Positions 14,704 through 22,318 of a stretch of 22,318 nucleotides of DNA are shown in pieces. The stretch spans positions 1 through 22,318 of the forward strand of contig JAHIVS010000463.1 in NCBI GenBank assembly GCA_018816605.1, given 5' to 3'. Source of the stretch: Pseudomonadota bacterium. GTDB lineage: Bacteria; Desulfobacterota; Desulfobacteria; Desulfobacterales; Desulfobacteraceae. A program made the translations under genes and the position numbers. The notes under the pieces are model-generated. The model had not been told where the DNA came from. It saw only the letters and a list, made by a program, of their open reading frames with translations, and did not search any database. The stretch's first letter is position 1. Every line of letters starts with the position of its first letter.

Positions 14704-15687
14704 ATGATAATAGATAACGCCAAAAACGTCTTAAAAATTGAAGCCGAAAGCATCCTGAACCTTATTCCGAAAATAGATATTTCATTTGAACGACTGGTAA
14801 ATGATATCTGTCTTTCTACAGGAAGGGTCATCATCACAGGCATTGGAAAATCAGGGCTTATCGGCAGAAAAATTGCCGCCACCCTCAGCAGCACCGGGAC
14901 CAATGCCTTATTTCTCCACCCCGTGGAAGCGGTGCACGGGGATTTGGGAATGGTCAGCCGGGATGATGTGGTGATCGCCATATCCAACTCCGGAGAAACC
15001 ACTGAGCTGAACCAGCTGTTGCCGGTAATCCGGGATGTCGGCTGCCGCCTGGCAGGGTTCACCGGAAACCTGACATCCACCATGGCCGGGTTTTGCGACC
15101 TGGTCATTGATACGGGTGTTGAAAAAGAGGCCTGTCCCCTGAACATGGCCCCCACCTCCAGTACCACGGCCCAGCTGGCCATGGGGGATGCGTTGGCGGT
15201 GGCCCTGATCCATGAGAAAAAATTCAAAAAAAGCGATTTTATGAAATCCCACCCCGGCGGAGCCCTGGGGCAACGGCTGTCGTGTAAGGTCGGGGAAATC
15301 ATGTTCAAGGCATGTGTGATTCCCTGTGTTGCTCTGGGAACCCCCATGGCCGTGGCCATTGGAGAAATGGACAAATTCAGACTGGGAGCTGTAATGGTCC
15401 TGAACAAAGACCATCAGTTGGCGGGCATTATTACCGATGGAGATATTCGGCATTTTGTGGCTGTGGGCACCCGGGATTTTGGCGATATTCCCGTGGAGAA
15501 TGCCATGACCCCAAACCCCCATTGTCTTGGGGTTGATACCTTCCTCTATGATGCGCTCAACCTGATGGAAAAATATGAGATTACGGTTTTACCCGTTGTG
15601 GGGGAAAACAAACGGCTGGAAGGAATTTTGCATTTGCATGATATCCTTGGAAAAGGATCCTTTAAATTTAATGGAGGCAGTCAATGA
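14704..15687 (+). CDS. kdsD: Arabinose-5-phosphate isomerase, KdsD/KpsF/GutQ family
   Basis: 327 residues, the usual length. It interconverts ribulose-5-phosphate and arabinose-5-phosphate, the first step toward Kdo of lipopolysaccharide. The SIS domain (about 30-170) shows VIITGIGKSGLIGRKIAATLSSTG, HPVEAVHGDLGMV, AISNSGETTEL and NMAPTSSTTAQLAMGDALAVAL. The linker SHPGGALGQRL is highly conserved in the family. Two CBS domains follow (about 200-320; VLNKDHQLAGIITDGDIRH and EKYEITVLPVV). The ATG has no clear ribosome site. Its stop overlaps the start of the phosphofructokinase gene by 4 bases (ATGA). No other Kdo gene is nearby. Confidence 0.93.
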   Translation: MIIDNAKNVLKIEAESILNLIPKIDISFERLVNDICLSTGRVIITGIGKSGLIGRKIAATLSSTGTNALFLHPVEAVHGDLGMVSRDDVVIAISNSGETTELNQLLPVIRDVGCRLAGFTGNLTSTMAGFCDLVIDTGVEKEACPLNMAPTSSTTAQLAMGDALAVALIHEKKFKKSDFMKSHPGGALGQRLSCKVGEIMFKACVIPCVALGTPMAVAIGEMDKFRLGAVMVLNKDHQLAGIITDGDIRHFVAVGTRDFGDIPVENAMTPNPHCLGVDTFLYDALNLMEKYEITVLPVVGENKRLEGILHLHDILGKGSFKFNGGSQ

Positions 15688-17021
15688 ATACCCATGATTT
15701 CAATACGAAAATCTGTGTTCTGGGCGAGGCAAAAATTGCATCTCCCCTCAAAGGTCATGGTGTTCCCGGTGACAACAATACCCGTTTTATTTCAGATGAT
15801 GCCCGTATCACAGTGGATGTTGAGATAGAAAATCTGGAAGGATTTATAGCAAAGAATACGCCCCTGCCCAGCTTTGAGCAGACAGGTCCCCGGGAAAAAA
15901 TCTATTTTGATCCCAGCAAACTCAAATGCGCCATCAGCACTTGCGGCGGACTTTGCCCCGGACTCAATGATATTATCCGGTCTGTTGTGCTGGAGCTGTA
16001 TCATATTTACCATGTTAAAAACATTTATGGTATTCGCCATGGTCTCCAGGGGTTTATTCCAGAGTTTGGCCATGATGTCATGGATCTTAACCCGACCAGT
16101 GTTTCCGGTATCCAGGATGCGGGCGGATCGATCCTCGGGTCTTCCCGGGGAACCCAGGACATCAGTGTGGTGGTGGATTGCCTGGAACGGATGAACATCG
16201 GAATTTTGTTCATGGTCGGGGGGGACGGCACCTTGATGGCCGCCAAACAAATAGCCGATGAGATTCTAAAACGAAAATTAAAAATATCCGTGATCTGCAT
16301 ACCCAAAACCATTGACAATGATATTTTTCTGGTGTCCCGGTCCTTTGGTTTTGACACGGCCGTTGACGTGGCAACCCTGGCCATTAAGGGTGCCCACAAT
16401 GAGGCGGAGGCTTACCCCTATGGCATCGGCCTGATAAAACTTATGGGACGGCACTCGGGATTTCTGGCCGCAACCGCAGCCCTAGCCCAGCAGGATGCCA
16501 ATTTTGTGCTGATCCCCGAGGTGGATATTTTCCTTTACGGAAAAACCGGATTTCTACAGGCCTTGGAAAACAGGCTCAAACTTCGGAAGCATGCGGTGAT
16601 CATTGTGGCCGAAGGGGCGGGCCAGAATTTTTTTGATGACCAGCAAATCCAGTACGATGCCTCCGGCAATGTGATACTCAAGGATATCGGCATCTATCTA
16701 AAGGAAAAAATCACCCAGTATTTCAAGGAAAAGGACATTCCCATATCCCTTAAATACATTGACCCCAGCTATATTATCCGCAGCCTTCCTGCCAATGCCA
16801 ATGATTCTGTGTTTTGCGGTTTTCTGGGAAGGGATGCCGTCCATGCCGGCATGGCAGGAAAAACAAATCTTTTGATCAGTTTTTGGAATAACCACTATGT
16901 CCATGTGCCCATGGAAGCTTCGGCCGGCAAGCGGAAAAAACTGGATCCCAGGGGACGGTTATGGCAGTCTGTGCTGGAAGCCACCGGACAGAACAGCTTT
17001 TTTAATGACGGATCTCCATAA
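15684..17021 (+). CDS. 6-phosphofructokinase (probably ATP-dependent, long form)
   Basis: 445 residues; an N-terminal extension of about 78 residues precedes the core that begins KCAISTCGGLCPGLN. It phosphorylates fructose-6-phosphate to the 1,6-bisphosphate. GGDGT (179-183) carries Gly at the position where pyrophosphate-dependent enzymes have Asp, favouring ATP. PKTIDND (207-213) carries the catalytic Asp, but with Lys where bacterial PfkA has Gly. This Gly/Lys combination is known in ATP-dependent long-form enzymes such as those of trypanosomes, so ATP use is inferred, not certain. Substrate-site motifs are GFDTAVD, KLMGRHSGFLAA and YIDPSYIIRS. GGAGG upstream and the 4-base overlap indicate translational coupling to kdsD. 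Its 3' end overlaps the opposing lipoprotein gene by 20 bases. Confidence 0.92.
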   Translation: MNTHDFNTKICVLGEAKIASPLKGHGVPGDNNTRFISDDARITVDVEIENLEGFIAKNTPLPSFEQTGPREKIYFDPSKLKCAISTCGGLCPGLNDIIRSVVLELYHIYHVKNIYGIRHGLQGFIPEFGHDVMDLNPTSVSGIQDAGGSILGSSRGTQDISVVVDCLERMNIGILFMVGGDGTLMAAKQIADEILKRKLKISVICIPKTIDNDIFLVSRSFGFDTAVDVATLAIKGAHNEAEAYPYGIGLIKLMGRHSGFLAATAALAQQDANFVLIPEVDIFLYGKTGFLQALENRLKLRKHAVIIVAEGAGQNFFDDQQIQYDASGNVILKDIGIYLKEKITQYFKEKDIPISLKYIDPSYIIRSLPANANDSVFCGFLGRDAVHAGMAGKTNLLISFWNNHYVHVPMEASAGKRKKLDPRGRLWQSVLEATGQNSFFNDGSP

Positions 17022-18675
17022 ATTTTTCTTTCTTGATGGTGATCAGAAACAATTGCTTGTGGGCACTGCCGGTTTTATCAAAAATCGTGTTTCCGGTTAC
17101 ACCTTCAAAAAGCCGGCTTCCCTGGAGTGTGTTTTTCAGGCTTTCCCTTGAGTCCACCTGCTCATCCATGGCAGCTGACAGCAAAATAACGGCTGTGTCG
17201 TAGGCAATGGCCTCAATAAACCCCGGGCGGGTTCCATACAGCAGTTTAAATCTTTTTTCAAAGTCGACGGTGATGGGGTTCTGGCTGTCGCCAAAATATC
17301 CGTCCACAATCACGGCATTTTTATTATATCCCTTTGCACCGGTCAGCAGGCTCTCCTGGTGCCAGAGATTGGTCCCCAGAAGCACCATGTTCCTGACATC
17401 GTTAAAGGCAAGCTGGGGAAGAATCAGATTAAGCCGTGACGGGGAATCCGGAATAAAGAGGGCTTGGAAATCAATCTGGACCTTTTTCCCCCGGTCGGAT
17501 GAATCTCCGGCATTGGATTCAGTATCCTCCGATGTATTTTCCGTCTCCGGACGATTTGATTTTAAAAATTTGGGTACCGGATAGAATTCACCCGTGAGCT
17601 TCTGGATGGGAATGGTGAAATCCGTATTTTCCCCGTCATAGGATTCAACCCCGACAACCTGGCCGTTAAACCCATTCACTGCGTCCCAGAATAATTCCAT
17701 ATACCGTTGTCCATATCGTTCATTGGGGTATAAGATGGCCACCCGCTGAAGTCCCAGTTCCGTGAACACATAGGACGCCAGGGCCTGAACCTGCATTTCA
17801 GGGGTGATAAAATTGGAAAACAGGTACTCCCCCTGGAGGGGGAAATCGCTCTTCTGGGTCAGGGCGATCATGGGAATCCCCAATTCTTCTGCCCGGGTTC
17901 CTGCCGTTTCTTCTGTCAATATGGGTCCGAGAATGCCCATGACCCTTTCCTGGCTCAGTTCATCAACACATTCCACTGCCCTTTCCGGATTTGACTGGGT
18001 ATCTTTTATAACCACATGAAAATTTTGGCCATGGCGGGCTGACAGGTCCTGAATGGCCATTTCTACTCCCTGGAGTGCCCTTTGCCCGAAAATCTGATAT
18101 TTTCCGGATAGGGGCAGCATGCATCCAATGGTATCACGTTTAAAGGTTGACGATTTCATGGAAACCAGAAGATCCCGGGCATCTTCGGCATAGGCATGGT
18201 CGGGATAGGTGCCGATAAATATCTCCAAAGCCTTTTGGGCCTGGGCATAATTATTTTGACTTGCATGGTTTAATCCCAACCAATAGAACAAAAGAGGCCT
18301 GGGAATACTCAGGTTTTTGATCTTGAGAAAGGCTTCAATGACATGGGGGTGGGTTTTGGCCAGCACTTTTTCAACACCCGTTATAATTGTTTTACTCTCC
18401 CCGGGCTTTGCAAGGGCCAATGCCTGGTTGTAGACAAACAGGGCATCCTGATAATTTTCCTGGGTGGAAAATTTTTCAGCCTCCGCCAGGAGGATATGGG
18501 TCAATGCACTGTCTTTTTGACTCTTTTCCAGTTCAGACATTTTTTTTTCACTGGCAGGCGGTTTTTCCGGGGGGGTTTTTACCGGCATTTTAGCACAGCC
18601 CCAAGGCCCGGCGATGATGACAATGGCCAGGAAAAAACAGATTCGGCCGATTCTTGTGATGGATAGAGTGTTCAT
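17002..18675 (-). CDS. LpoA-like lipoprotein / periplasmic-binding-fold protein
   Basis: About 557 residues from the ATG at 18675, giving a signal sequence RIGRICFFLAIVIIAGPWGC with Cys27 as likely lipidation site, although the lipobox (PWGC) is imperfect. An in-frame start at 18720 is possible; neither has a clear ribosome site. A Pro/Lys-rich spacer (MPVKTPPEKPPASEKK) leads to a helical, TPR-like region (about 45-175) and then a type I periplasmic-binding fold (about 185-555) starting GCMLPLSGKYQIFGQRALQGVEMAI, with GILGPILTEETAG and VAILYPNERYGQRYMELFW. This order matches LpoA-type activators of penicillin-binding protein 1A; amino-acid ABC-transporter receptors share the fold but lack the TPR part. 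A Ser/Asp/Glu-rich insert lies near residues 365-390. The gene is downstream of miaA on the same strand. Confidence 0.82.
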   Translation of the reverse strand: MNTLSITRIGRICFFLAIVIIAGPWGCAKMPVKTPPEKPPASEKKMSELEKSQKDSALTHILLAEAEKFSTQENYQDALFVYNQALALAKPGESKTIITGVEKVLAKTHPHVIEAFLKIKNLSIPRPLLFYWLGLNHASQNNYAQAQKALEIFIGTYPDHAYAEDARDLLVSMKSSTFKRDTIGCMLPLSGKYQIFGQRALQGVEMAIQDLSARHGQNFHVVIKDTQSNPERAVECVDELSQERVMGILGPILTEETAGTRAEELGIPMIALTQKSDFPLQGEYLFSNFITPEMQVQALASYVFTELGLQRVAILYPNERYGQRYMELFWDAVNGFNGQVVGVESYDGENTDFTIPIQKLTGEFYPVPKFLKSNRPETENTSEDTESNAGDSSDRGKKVQIDFQALFIPDSPSRLNLILPQLAFNDVRNMVLLGTNLWHQESLLTGAKGYNKNAVIVDGYFGDSQNPITVDFEKRFKLLYGTRPGFIEAIAYDTAVILLSAAMDEQVDSRESLKNTLQGSRLFEGVTGNTIFDKTGSAHKQLFLITIKKEKFMEIRH

Positions 18676-18750
18676 TTTATTTCGCAAATTTTTAGTGTGC
18701 TGGTGCATTCCTAATTTCATAAAAAATTTAAGTATAGGTAAAAATTAAAT

Positions 18751-19662
18751 TTATGTCAAAAACTCTTTTATCAATTGGATTGCCCGATCTGTTTGTGAGG
18801 GCTCAAGCCAGATGATGTTCTTTTCCCTGTTAAACCAGGTGAATTGCCGTTTGGCATACCGCCGGGTATCCCGCTTTAAAAGCCGGACAGCCTCTTCAAA
18901 ATCTATCTCTTGTTTTAAAAACATGCCCATGTGCCGATATCCGATGGACTGCATGGGTTTAAGTTCCAGGGAATACCCTTTATCCACAAGAGTTTTGACT
19001 TCACTGAGCAGTCCCTGACGGATCATGATATCCACCCGCCGGTTGATTCTTTCATACAATTGTTTTCGGTCCATATGAAGGCCAAGGGTCAGACTTTGGT
19101 ATTTGGATTCCTTGAAATCATGGGCCAGTTGTTGGGCAGATATCGGCCGGCCCGTTGTTTTAAAGACTTCAAGGGCCCGGATGACGCGGAAGCTGTCATT
19201 GGGATGGATTTTCTGGGCTGCAACAGGGTCAACTTTTTTTAATTGATCATGGACAAACAGACTTCCCTTCTCTTCAAGGAGTCGGCTTAAATCAGACAAG
19301 GTTTTTTCACAGACGGGCCGAGCCCGGAAAAGACCATGGAGCAGGGCCCGGATATAGAAACCTGTTCCTCCGGCAATGATGGGAAGTTTCCCCCTGCTAT
19401 ATAAGGACGCAATCGCCTGGTCGGTCCGGGTGGTATAAAGGCCTGCATCAAAGTTTTCTTTGGGGTCCAGAAAATCAACCAGGTGATGGGGCACCATTTT
19501 TAACTCATCTGCACTGGGTTTGGCTGTCCCGATGTCCATATATTTGTATATCTGCATTGAGTCGGCACCGATTATCTCACCATTGAAGTGCCGGGCAACG
19601 GCAATGGCAAAATTGGTCTTGCCGATACCCGTGGGGCCGCAGATAGTAATAGTTTTTTTCAT
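18751..19662 (-). CDS. miaA: tRNA dimethylallyltransferase
   Basis: 303 residues from the ATG at 19662, normal for MiaA; a TTG at 19692 would add ten residues with no better ribosome site. It transfers a dimethylallyl group to A37 of tRNAs reading codons that begin with U. Motifs are the P-loop GPTGIGKTNFA (9-19), GADSMQIYKYMDIGTAKPS with the conserved Asp, HHLVDFLDPKENFDAGLYT, IIAGGTGFYIRALLHGL, NDSFRVIRALEV and KPMQSIGYRHM, ending with the tRNA-contacting RDTRRYAKRQFTWFN. It diverges from hdrA across a region with a large perfect inverted repeat. Confidence 0.96.
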   Translation of the reverse strand: MKKTITICGPTGIGKTNFAIAVARHFNGEIIGADSMQIYKYMDIGTAKPSADELKMVPHHLVDFLDPKENFDAGLYTTRTDQAIASLYSRGKLPIIAGGTGFYIRALLHGLFRARPVCEKTLSDLSRLLEEKGSLFVHDQLKKVDPVAAQKIHPNDSFRVIRALEVFKTTGRPISAQQLAHDFKESKYQSLTLGLHMDRKQLYERINRRVDIMIRQGLLSEVKTLVDKGYSLELKPMQSIGYRHMGMFLKQEIDFEEAVRLLKRDTRRYAKRQFTWFNREKNIIWLEPSQTDRAIQLIKEFLT

Positions 19663-19698
19663 ACGATATGTTGTAATTCGCCTTTTGTTCAATAATAG

Positions 19699-19728
19699 TT
19701 GACAATATTTGACAGAAAGCTTTATAAC
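19699..19728 (+). promoter_or_regulatory. Candidate hdrA promoter
   Basis: A perfect TTGACA (19699-19704) is followed after 18 bases by TATAAC (19723-19728), a 5-of-6 match to the -10 consensus. A second TTGACA sits at 19709-19714, ten bases on. The -10 box coincides with the first six bases of a long inverted repeat, so anything binding that repeat would compete with polymerase. Confidence 0.55.
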
Positions 19729-19772
19729 ATAGTTTTTTAATTAATAAAAATTAATTAAAAAACTATGTTATA
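19723..19772. repeat. Perfect 23-bp inverted repeat in the miaA-hdrA divergent region
   Basis: The arms are 19723-19745 and 19750-19772, each beginning TATAACATAG from its outer end, with a 4-base AAAA spacer. All 23 pairs match and the arms are strongly AT-rich. It overlaps the -10 region of the candidate hdrA promoter and lies 86 bases before the hdrA start and 61 bases before the miaA start. It could be a regulator site, a cruciform, or a 5' mRNA hairpin. A terminator role is unlikely at this position. Confidence 0.9.
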
Positions 19773-19857
19773 CACTATGAATGGTAATAATTATTAGGAA
19801 AAGCGCAATTTTGGTTGCTATAATTTGTTTTATGAATAGAAACAGGAGATGATGATA

Positions 19858-22318
19858 ATGAATTCAAAAAAAACCGGATCTGTAGTGGTGATTGGTGGCG
19901 GTATATCCGGCATGCTTTCAGCCCTTGATCTTGCAAATTCCGGATTTTATGTCTATTTGGTGGAAAAAGGTCCGTCCATCGGCGGTGTGATGTCACAGCT
20001 GGACAAGACCTTTCCGACCAATGACTGCGCAATGTGAATTATCTCACCTACACTGGTCGAGGTCGGCCGGCATTTAAACATTGAGCTTTTAACCCTTTCT
20101 GAGGTTAAAAACGTCACAGGTGAAAAAGGTAATTTCCAGGTTGAAATCCTAAAAAAACCCAGGTATGTAAATGAAGATCTCTGTGTTGGCTGCGGGGCCT
20201 GCAGTGAAAAATGTCCGGGAAAATTTGAGGACCACTACAATGCAGGGCTTATTACCCGTAAAGCCATTTATGTGGAATACCCCCAGGCCGTTCCCCTCAA
20301 ATACGGGATTAACCCCGACGTCTGCCTGAAGCTCACAAAGGACAAATGCGGCACCTGCGAAGAGGTCTGCCCTGCCAATGCCATTGATTATACCCAGACA
20401 GAAAAAACCCTTATTCTGGATGCCGGGGCCATTATTTTTTCTCCGGGGTTCAAACCCTTTGATCCGTCTAAATTTGATAATTATCAATATGTCAATTATC
20501 CAAATGTGGTCACCTCCATGGAATTTGAAAGAATTCTATCGGCATCCGGTCCCACCATGGGGCATGTCACCACTTTTCCCAAGCTACCGTTGCATCCCAA
20601 AAAGAAAGCAGACAAATTACTGGCGGAAAAACGCAAAGACCCCAAAAAAATCGCCTGGTTCCAGTGTGTGGGCTCCAGGGACATGAACAAGTGTGACAAT
20701 CCCTATTGTTCTTCTGTCTGCTGCATGTATGCCGTAAAGGAAGCCATTATTGCAAAAGAACATGCCGGCGGAGACCTGGAATGTTCCATCTTTTTCATGG
20801 ATATGCGGACACCGGGTAAGGAGTTTGAAAAATATTACCAGACTGCCAAGGAAAAGCACGGGATCAATTTCATCCGGTCCCGGGTTCATTCGGTAACCGA
20901 AGACTTTGATACCCATGATCTTCAAATCCGGTATGCCGACGAGATGGGACAGATTGTCTCCGATGTTTACGACATGATTGTTCTTTCCGTGGGCCTTGAG
21001 ATCACCCCTGAAACAAAAGCACTCGCCCAAAAACTTGGCATTGAAATGACGGGCAACGGGTTCTGCAAAACCGACTCGTTCGAACCGGTGACAACGTCCA
21101 GGGAAGGTATCTATGTGGCCGGGGTGTTCAACAATCCCAAGGATATTCCGGAATCTGTTCTGGAAGCCAGTGCGGCAGCATCTGCTGCAGGCGATGCCCT
21201 AAGCGAGGTCCGGGACACCCTGACAAAGGAAGTGGCTAAAATCGCCGAGGTGAATGTGGTGGGGGAAAGGCCGAATATCGGTGTGTTTATCTGTGACTGC
21301 GGCTCCAATATCAAGGGAGTGGTGGACACAGCCCATGTAACCGAATATGCAAAGACGCTTCCCTATGTCGCCTTTGCAGATGAGAACATGTATGCCTGCA
21401 GCCAGGATGCCCAGGACAAAATGGTTGAGCAGATCAAAGAGAAAAAACTCAATCGCATCGTGCTGGCCGCCTGTACGCCCAAGACCCATGAACCTTTGTT
21501 CCAGGAAACACTGAAAAGTGCAGGGTTAAATAAATATTTGTTTGAGATGACCAATATCCGGAACCATAATTCCTGGGTTCACAAGAACAACCCGGAAATT
21601 GCGACCCAAAAGGCCAAGGATTTGGTCCGTATGGCTGTCGCCAAGGCCGCCCTTGCAGAACCCCTTCGGGAAGAAAAGATTAATGTTAACGCCTCTGTCA
21701 TGGTGATCGGCGGAGGGCTCGCCGGCTTAACAGCCGCCAAAAGCCTTGCAACCCAAGGGTATGATACCCATATCATAGAGCAAAAAGAGGTGCTGGGCGG
21801 AGAAGCATTAAACCTATTTAAAACCGCCCAGGGAGAGGACGTGGGTGAACGCCTGGCAAAACTTGTCCAGGCAGTCGCAGCCCATGACAAGATCACGGTT
21901 CACACCAACACCACTCTCGAGAATGTGGAAGGGTTTGTGGGCAATTTCAAATCCGTTCTTAAAACAGGGAATAAAACCAGTGAGCTGGAACATGGAGTGG
22001 CCGTAATTGCCACAGGTGCCGTATCATCCGAGCCGACCGAGTACGGGTATGGTCAGGATGACAGGATAATCCGAACCCTGGATCTGGACAAACTGCTCAA
22101 GGAAGATGACGCCAGACTTACGGCCGTCAATACCGCGGTTTTCATCCAATGCGTGGGCTCCAGGGAACCTTCCAGACCCTATTGTTCCAGGGTCTGCTGC
22201 ACCCATTCCGTTGACAATGCCATTGCATTGAAGAAAACAAACCCTGCCATGGACGTCTTCATCCTTTACCGGGATATCAGGACCTACGGAGAGCGGGAAT
22301 TGCTGTACAAAGAAGCAA
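19858..22318 (+). CDS. hdrA: Selenocysteine-containing tandem HdrA-like flavoprotein (3' end outside window)
   Basis: The frame starts at the ATG at 19858 (GGAG 9 bases upstream) and is open to the window edge except for one UGA at 20035-20037, read here as selenocysteine 60 (NDCAM-U-IISP). At least 820 residues are present. Order: FAD motif GGGISG (13-18); FPTNDCAMU; two [4Fe-4S] ferredoxin motifs (Cys109/112/115/119 and Cys156/164/167/171); an HdrA cysteine cluster (FQCVGSRD...[11 protein letters not shown]); then a second HdrA-like unit beginning CDCGSNI (479-485), with [15 protein letters not shown] motif GGGLAG (618-623) and FIQCVGSRE...YCSRVCC. HdrA carries the electron-bifurcating flavin of heterodisulfide-reductase-type complexes. 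Sulfate reducers use related complexes with other partners; here partners would lie beyond the window. Sec at this site is known in HdrA of some methanogens. Confidence 0.9.
20035..20037 (+). other. UGA recoded as selenocysteine in hdrA
   Basis: The UGA follows codons for FPTNDCAM and precedes IISPTLVEV, exactly the HdrA context where a cysteine or selenocysteine is conserved (DCxxC). The same frame continues without another stop to the end of the window, with strong family similarity on both sides. Confidence 0.93.
20053..20070 (+). promoter_or_regulatory. Bacterial SECIS hairpin of hdrA
   Basis: Six base pairs (CUGGUC with GGCCGG, including two G-U pairs) close a six-base loop GAGGUC. The loop carries the GGU typical of SelB-binding bacterial SECIS elements and begins 21 bases after the UGA, within the usual distance. 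The hairpin lies inside the coding frame, as expected in bacteria. Confidence 0.78.

Noticed and set aside
14682..15407. Long minus-strand frame of 241 codons opposite kdsD
   Set aside because: The plus strand encodes conserved SIS and CBS motifs throughout; the opposite frame has no coherent domain.
19849..20037. Short 62-codon gene ending at the UGA, or hdrA as a pseudogene
   Set aside because: The same frame continues with clear HdrA sequence for more than 2 kb, the UGA falls at a known Sec/Cys position, and a SECIS-like hairpin follows.
1..22318. CRISPR array, tRNA/rRNA, insertion sequence or prophage
   Set aside because: No regularly spaced repeats, no transposase or phage gene, and no tRNA-like cloverleaf or rRNA sequence was recognised on either strand.

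Overview
The window looks like chromosome of a sulfate-reducing deltaproteobacterium (Desulfobacterota), most like the Desulfobacter/Desulfobacula/Desulfobacterium group. That placement is inferred from protein character: a selenocysteine-containing tandem HdrA, pyruvate phosphate dikinase (PPDK) with its regulatory protein, and stand-alone radical SAM proteins typical of anaerobes. No search could be run. Gene density is high, both strands are used, and no insertion sequence, phage gene, tRNA, rRNA or CRISPR array was seen.

Layout. 1-620 (-) is the N-terminal part of an ABC-F ATPase, divergent from ppdK (794-3508, +), which ends at a strong terminator probably shared with the opposite strand. 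3580-5214 (-) holds three envelope genes: a membrane protein with no ATG/GTG/TTG start, an exported receiver-like protein that lacks its phosphoacceptor Asp, and a small exported protein. A lone cheR (5273-6067, +) diverges from them. The PPDK regulatory protein (6080-6925, -) follows, then a two-repeat 'CQLG' protein and an NlpC/P60 peptidase with a Lys/Ser-rich linker (+), a GGQ release-factor-like protein (-) and an unrecognised protein (+).

9832-12277 (-) carries a B12-type radical SAM protein and a crotonase-fold protein lacking both classical glutamates. 12454-14535 (+) pairs a CX4CX2C radical SAM protein with an MFS transporter. 14704-17021 (+) pairs a KdsD-type arabinose-5-phosphate isomerase with a phosphofructokinase (overlapping start and stop). 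17002-19662 (-) has a LpoA-like lipoprotein and miaA. The window closes with hdrA (19858 onward, +), read through an in-frame UGA at 20035-20037 with a bacterial SECIS hairpin just downstream. Its promoter region contains a perfect 23-bp inverted repeat.

How the genes fit together. ppdK, its regulator and the phosphofructokinase concern the pyruvate/PEP and fructose-6-phosphate nodes of central carbon flow. hdrA belongs to flavin-based electron transfer. kdsD (LPS precursor), the LpoA-like lipoprotein, the P60 peptidase and the 3580-5214 cluster concern the cell envelope. The points most worth following are the selenoprotein HdrA with its palindromic promoter, the exported pseudo-receiver cluster facing cheR, and the ATT-start membrane gene.
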